Source: Candidatus Aminicenantes bacterium UBA876 (GTDB lineage: Bacteria; Acidobacteriota; Aminicenantia; UBA2199). Taken from it: 8,101 nt of DNA. The stretch is taken from NCBI GenBank assembly GCA_002294665.1, contig DBFQ01000064.1, forward strand, positions 1,406-9,506, in the 5' to 3' direction. The number at the start of each line of letters is the position of its first letter. The stretch's first letter is position 1. Under the pieces are notes generated by a model. It was not told where the DNA came from and did not search any database. It saw only the letters and a list, made by a program, of their open reading frames with translations. A program made the translations under genes and the position numbers. Below are positions 5,772-8,101 of this stretch, piece by piece.

Positions 5772-5864
5772 GGGGACGGATTACAAAAGTATCAATTTAT
5801 CCGGAGAACCTGTTGCTCTGAATCCGTTACGCGAAGAGAATAGATACTTTTGTAATCCGTCCCC
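5772..5864. repeat. 93-bp palindromic element with perfect 22-bp terminal inverted repeats (MITE/REP-like)
   Basis: The left arm (5772-5793) starts GGGGACGGATTACAAAAG and the right arm (5843-5864) ends CTTTTGTAATCCGTCCCC; all 22 positions pair exactly, around a 49-nt interior (5794-5842) with only a few further pairs. Perfect arms this long are unlikely by chance and suggest a recently placed small non-autonomous mobile element, or a REP-type element of the kind mobilised by Y1/RAYT transposases. No transposase gene and no clear target-site duplication are visible. It lies 4 nt after the amrS stop, between converging genes. It would also form a long hairpin in RNA and might protect or end transcripts, although no T-run follows the arms. 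Confidence 0.8.
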
Positions 5865-5891
5865 GATCTGAGAAAGCTTTTCGCCCGTACA

Positions 5892-5926
5892 CCTGCCTCT
5901 CGCCCCTCGCCAATAGCCTCTAGCCC
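5892..5926 (-). repeat. five degenerate heptamer repeats just after the stop codon
   Basis: Read on the minus strand the units are GGGCTAG, AGGCTAT, TGGCGAG, GGGCGAG and AGGCAGG, a period-7 array with consensus near RGGC-K-AG. It begins with the last base of the TAG stop of the aminotransferase-like gene. The copies are imperfect and the tract is short. Its function is unknown; it may be simple-sequence DNA or part of a dispersed repeat. Confidence 0.5.
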
Positions 5927-8101
5927 TATTTTACTTGCAGAAAGGTTTCGCCCATGATGGTGTCCAGGGTTTCTACCAGCTGTTCAGCGTCATTTTCGTT
6001 GAAGCACATCGGGGGTTTGATCTTGATGACGTTGTGCAGCGGGCCGTCCACGCTGAGGAGGATCCCCTTATCACGCATGCGTTCAACGATGTAATGGGCT
6101 TCGAGGTCTGCCGGCTCCAGCGAATCCGTGTCACGAACAAGCTCGATGCCGAGGAAAAGCCCATGGCCGCGGACATCACCCAGCAGAGGGTAGCGGTGCT
6201 GCAATGCGCGCAGACCCGCTTTCAGATGTTTACCCACGCGCCGGGCATGGGCTTGCAGGTTTTCGTCGCGGATCACGTCCAGTACGGCCAACCCCGCGGC
6301 GCAGGAGACCGGATTGCCGCCATAGGTGTTGAAATACTCCATGCCGGTCAAAAAGGCGTCCGCGACGGCGCGCGTGGTGACCACGGCGCCAAGCGGATGA
6401 CCATTGCCCATGGGCTTGCCCATGGTAACGATGTCGGGGGTGGCGTCCTGAGTTTGAAACCCCCAGAATGCGTCGCCCATGCGCCCGAATCCCACTTGGA
6501 CTTCGTCGGCGATGGCGACTCCACCGTGGCGGCGAATGGCCGCGAAAGCGTGTGACAGGAATCCGTCCGGCATGACCACCTGACCTCCGCAACCGGGAAC
6601 GGCCTCGGCGATGAACGCCGCTGCCGGCGTCGCCGCCCGGGTCAATTGGTGCAGCATTGCCGTGAATTTTTCCGCGTATCGTTCCGTGCGATCGGAGTGA
6701 TGGCGGAATTCTCCGCGATACGGGTCGGGAAGGGGGAACACATGGGTATGTGCCGGTTTTCCCTGGCCGCCTGCGCCGTTGAACTTATAGGGGCTGATGT
6801 TGATCAACCCGCCCAGGTTGCCATGGTAGGCCGCATCCAGCACTACCATGTCGTTGCGCTCCGTAGCCAGGCGGGCCAGGCGTAACGCCAGGTCGTTGGC
6901 TTCACTACCACTGTTGGTGAAGAAACACACTTCCAGCGTTTGCGGCAGGGTGGCGAGCAAACGTTGTGCGTAGGTCACCAGCAGGGGGTGCAGGTAGCGG
7001 GTATTGGTGTTGAGCCGGGAGGCCTGGCTGGAAATCGCCTCGACTACCCGGGGATGGCAATGCCCCACGTGGGGAACGTTGTTGACGGCATCCAGGAACC
7101 GGCGGCCGTCGCGATCGTACATGAACTGCATGAATCCGCGTACCAGGGTCAGCGGTTCCCGGTATGACAGGCTGAGCGCGGGGTTGAGCAAGCGTTTGCG
7201 CGCGGAGATGATCTCTGATGCCGGCATGGGGTCCGGGGGAAAAGCCGCGGCGGGGATGTTCAGTATGGTATTGGGGTCGGGGCAGATATCCAGCCATACC
7301 TCGCGTTCAGCAGTTGACGCGACCCCGGGAAAATTATCCTGGTTTCCCAGAAGAGCCGTGATCACCTGAAAGTGCAGGTGGGGGGGCCAGCCGCCGTTTT
7401 CGTGTTCGGCACCCAGGCGCGCGAACGTTTCGCCGCGGGTGACGCGGGTGCCGGGGCGCAACCGGGAGATGGATTCGCGGGACAGATGGCCGTAAAGGGT
7501 ATGAAAAAGCAGGCCATCCTGCGGTTCATGTGTCAGGACAACCGTGGGGCCGTAGTCTCCGGGAGAGGCGTTATCCACAGCGATCGATACCCGGCCATCC
7601 AGGGGAGCGGAAACCGGCGTGCCCGCCTGGTCAAACAGGTCCATGCCCAGGTGAACCGTGCGCGGTCCGGAAACGGATGCGAATTGCGGCGTTGCATAGC
7701 AAAGCCGGGCCTCGTTATAGCGGCCTACGGCCATTCCGTCCCCGGGGAGGATTTCCCAGCCGCTGCCATTGTTTCCTCCGGGCGGCCGGGCGTCTTTGCC
7801 GTCTACGCTCAAGTCCAGGAAACGGATTTTTCCGGCCAGTCCCTCCATGACCGGGGCAAAGTCGCCCTGGTTTTTTTTAAGCCAGGCGAGCAGAGCGGGC
7901 GATTCGGGGATGGCAGGCAGGCCACAGGCCTTGCGCACGCGCGCGCGTGCCGCGAGGGGGTTGATCGCAGCGAGTTTCAGCAGGGTTTCGCGTACATCCG
8001 CCTGCGAAATCTGGTGATAGGCGTTATGCGGCGCTTCATGAAACCGGCGCGCGGCCATGACCAGGCTGACGGCCAGGCGCAGGCGCACCAGGTCATAAAA
8101 G
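5926..8101 (-). CDS. APH kinase - M23 peptidase - class-III PLP phospho-lyase/aminotransferase fusion (5' end outside window)
   Basis: The frame is open to the right edge, giving 724 full codons, numbered here from the GTG at 8088-8086; the codons before it read FYDL, so the gene starts outside. Residues 1-45 resemble the end of an APH-type small-molecule kinase as in hydroxylysine kinase. An M23/LytM-like domain (about 115-245) has HLGMD (His146, Asp150), LYGHL (His201) and PPHLHF (His237, His239), so the zinc and catalytic residues look intact. The rest (about 290-715) is a class-III PLP enzyme: SGSEAND (393-399) and YHGN (421-424) for cofactor binding, [10 protein letters not shown] (Asp528 contacting the PLP nitrogen), and Lys558 in [11 protein letters not shown] as Schiff-base lysine. 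[15 protein letters not shown] and KIKPPMCF strongly recall vertebrate ETNPPL/PHYKPL, which eliminate phosphate and ammonia from phosphoethanolamine or phosphohydroxylysine. A kinase fused to such a lyase would make a two-step amine-alcohol degradation enzyme; the role of the M23 domain and the substrate are unknown. No export signal can be judged. Confidence 0.9.
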   Translation of the reverse strand, partial: FYDLVRLRLAVSLVMAARRFHEAPHNAYHQISQADVRETLLKLAAINPLAARARVRKACGLPAIPESPALLAWLKKNQGDFAPVMEGLAGKIRFLDLSVDGKDARPPGGNNGSGWEILPGDGMAVGRYNEARLCYATPQFASVSGPRTVHLGMDLFDQAGTPVSAPLDGRVSIAVDNASPGDYGPTVVLTHEPQDGLLFHTLYGHLSRESISRLRPGTRVTRGETFARLGAEHENGGWPPHLHFQVITALLGNQDNFPGVASTAEREVWLDICPDPNTILNIPAAAFPPDPMPASEIISARKRLLNPALSLSYREPLTLVRGFMQFMYDRDGRRFLDAVNNVPHVGHCHPRVVEAISSQASRLNTNTRYLHPLLVTYAQRLLATLPQTLEVCFFTNSGSEANDLALRLARLATERNDMVVLDAAYHGNLGGLINISPYKFNGAGGQGKPAHTHVFPLPDPYRGEFRHHSDRTERYAEKFTAMLHQLTRAATPAAAFIAEAVPGCGGQVVMPDGFLSHAFAAIRRHGGVAIADEVQVGFGRMGDAFWGFQTQDATPDIVTMGKPMGNGHPLGAVVTTRAVADAFLTGMEYFNTYGGNPVSCAAGLAVLDVIRDENLQAHARRVGKHLKAGLRALQHRYPLLGDVRGHGLFLGIELVRDTDSLEPADLEAHYIVERMRDKGILLSVDGPLHNVIKIKPPMCFNENDAEQLVETLDTIMGETFLQVK

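Noticed and set aside
5772..5864. Inverted repeat considered as a standard rho-independent terminator
   Set aside because: The arms are far longer than usual, the interior is 49 nt, and no T-run follows either arm.
5892..5926. Heptamer run considered as a CRISPR or large tandem array
   Set aside because: The units are only 7 nt, imperfect, without spacers, and total 35 nt.
5935..6555. 206-codon plus-strand open frame opposite the PLP domain
   Set aside because: The minus strand holds the conserved aminotransferase-fold sequence; this frame is its shadow.
8086..8088. GTG as the start of the kinase-M23-PLP protein
   Set aside because: The frame stays open to the window edge and the preceding codons (FYDL) continue the kinase-family sequence, so the true start lies outside.

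Overview
The window is GC-rich chromosomal DNA from a bacterium, most likely an anaerobe. It carries a complete-looking ferredoxin-dependent 2-oxoglutarate oxidoreductase operon, an AmmeMemoRadiSam pair that includes a radical SAM enzyme, densely packed genes with 1 to 17 nt junctions, and strong Shine-Dalgarno sites. Desulfobacterota, Acidobacteriota/Aminicenantes-like or related lineages would fit, but nothing here fixes the phylum. No rRNA, tRNA, CRISPR array, phage gene or transposase gene is visible.

Region 1 (1-2830, minus strand) is the operon korD-korA-korB-korC, read right to left: a 2x[4Fe-4S] ferredoxin subunit, then alpha, beta (TPP-binding) and gamma subunits. The gamma gene runs off the left edge. 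Together they would interconvert 2-oxoglutarate + CoA and succinyl-CoA + CO2 with ferredoxin as electron carrier.

Region 2 (2831-3164) is a 334-bp divergent control region. It holds a candidate extended -10 promoter for kor, a -35/-10 promoter for the rightward genes, an A/T-tract inverted repeat between them, a 9-bp sequence repeated at both -10 regions, and a roughly 200-nt kor leader containing a 40-codon small ORF and a 7-bp hairpin.

Region 3 (3165-5767, plus strand) is a two-gene AmmeMemoRadiSam operon. The first gene encodes a MEMO-AMMECR1 fusion with a Sec-type signal peptide. The second encodes an AmrS-type radical SAM enzyme that starts at a TTG overlapping the upstream stop (TTGA), and this start exposes a twin-arginine (Tat) motif at the N-terminus. 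Both products of this poorly understood system therefore look exported, which is the most unusual biology in the window.

Region 4 (5768-5925) lies between converging genes. It holds a 93-bp element bounded by perfect 22-bp inverted repeats (MITE/REP-like) and a run of five degenerate heptamers that begins at the stop codon of the next gene.

Region 5 (5926-8101, minus strand, running off the right edge) encodes a multidomain protein: the tail of an APH-type kinase domain, an M23 metallopeptidase-fold domain with its zinc and catalytic residues intact, and a class-III PLP enzyme. The PLP part resembles ethanolamine-phosphate / phosphohydroxylysine phospho-lyases more than GABA transaminases.
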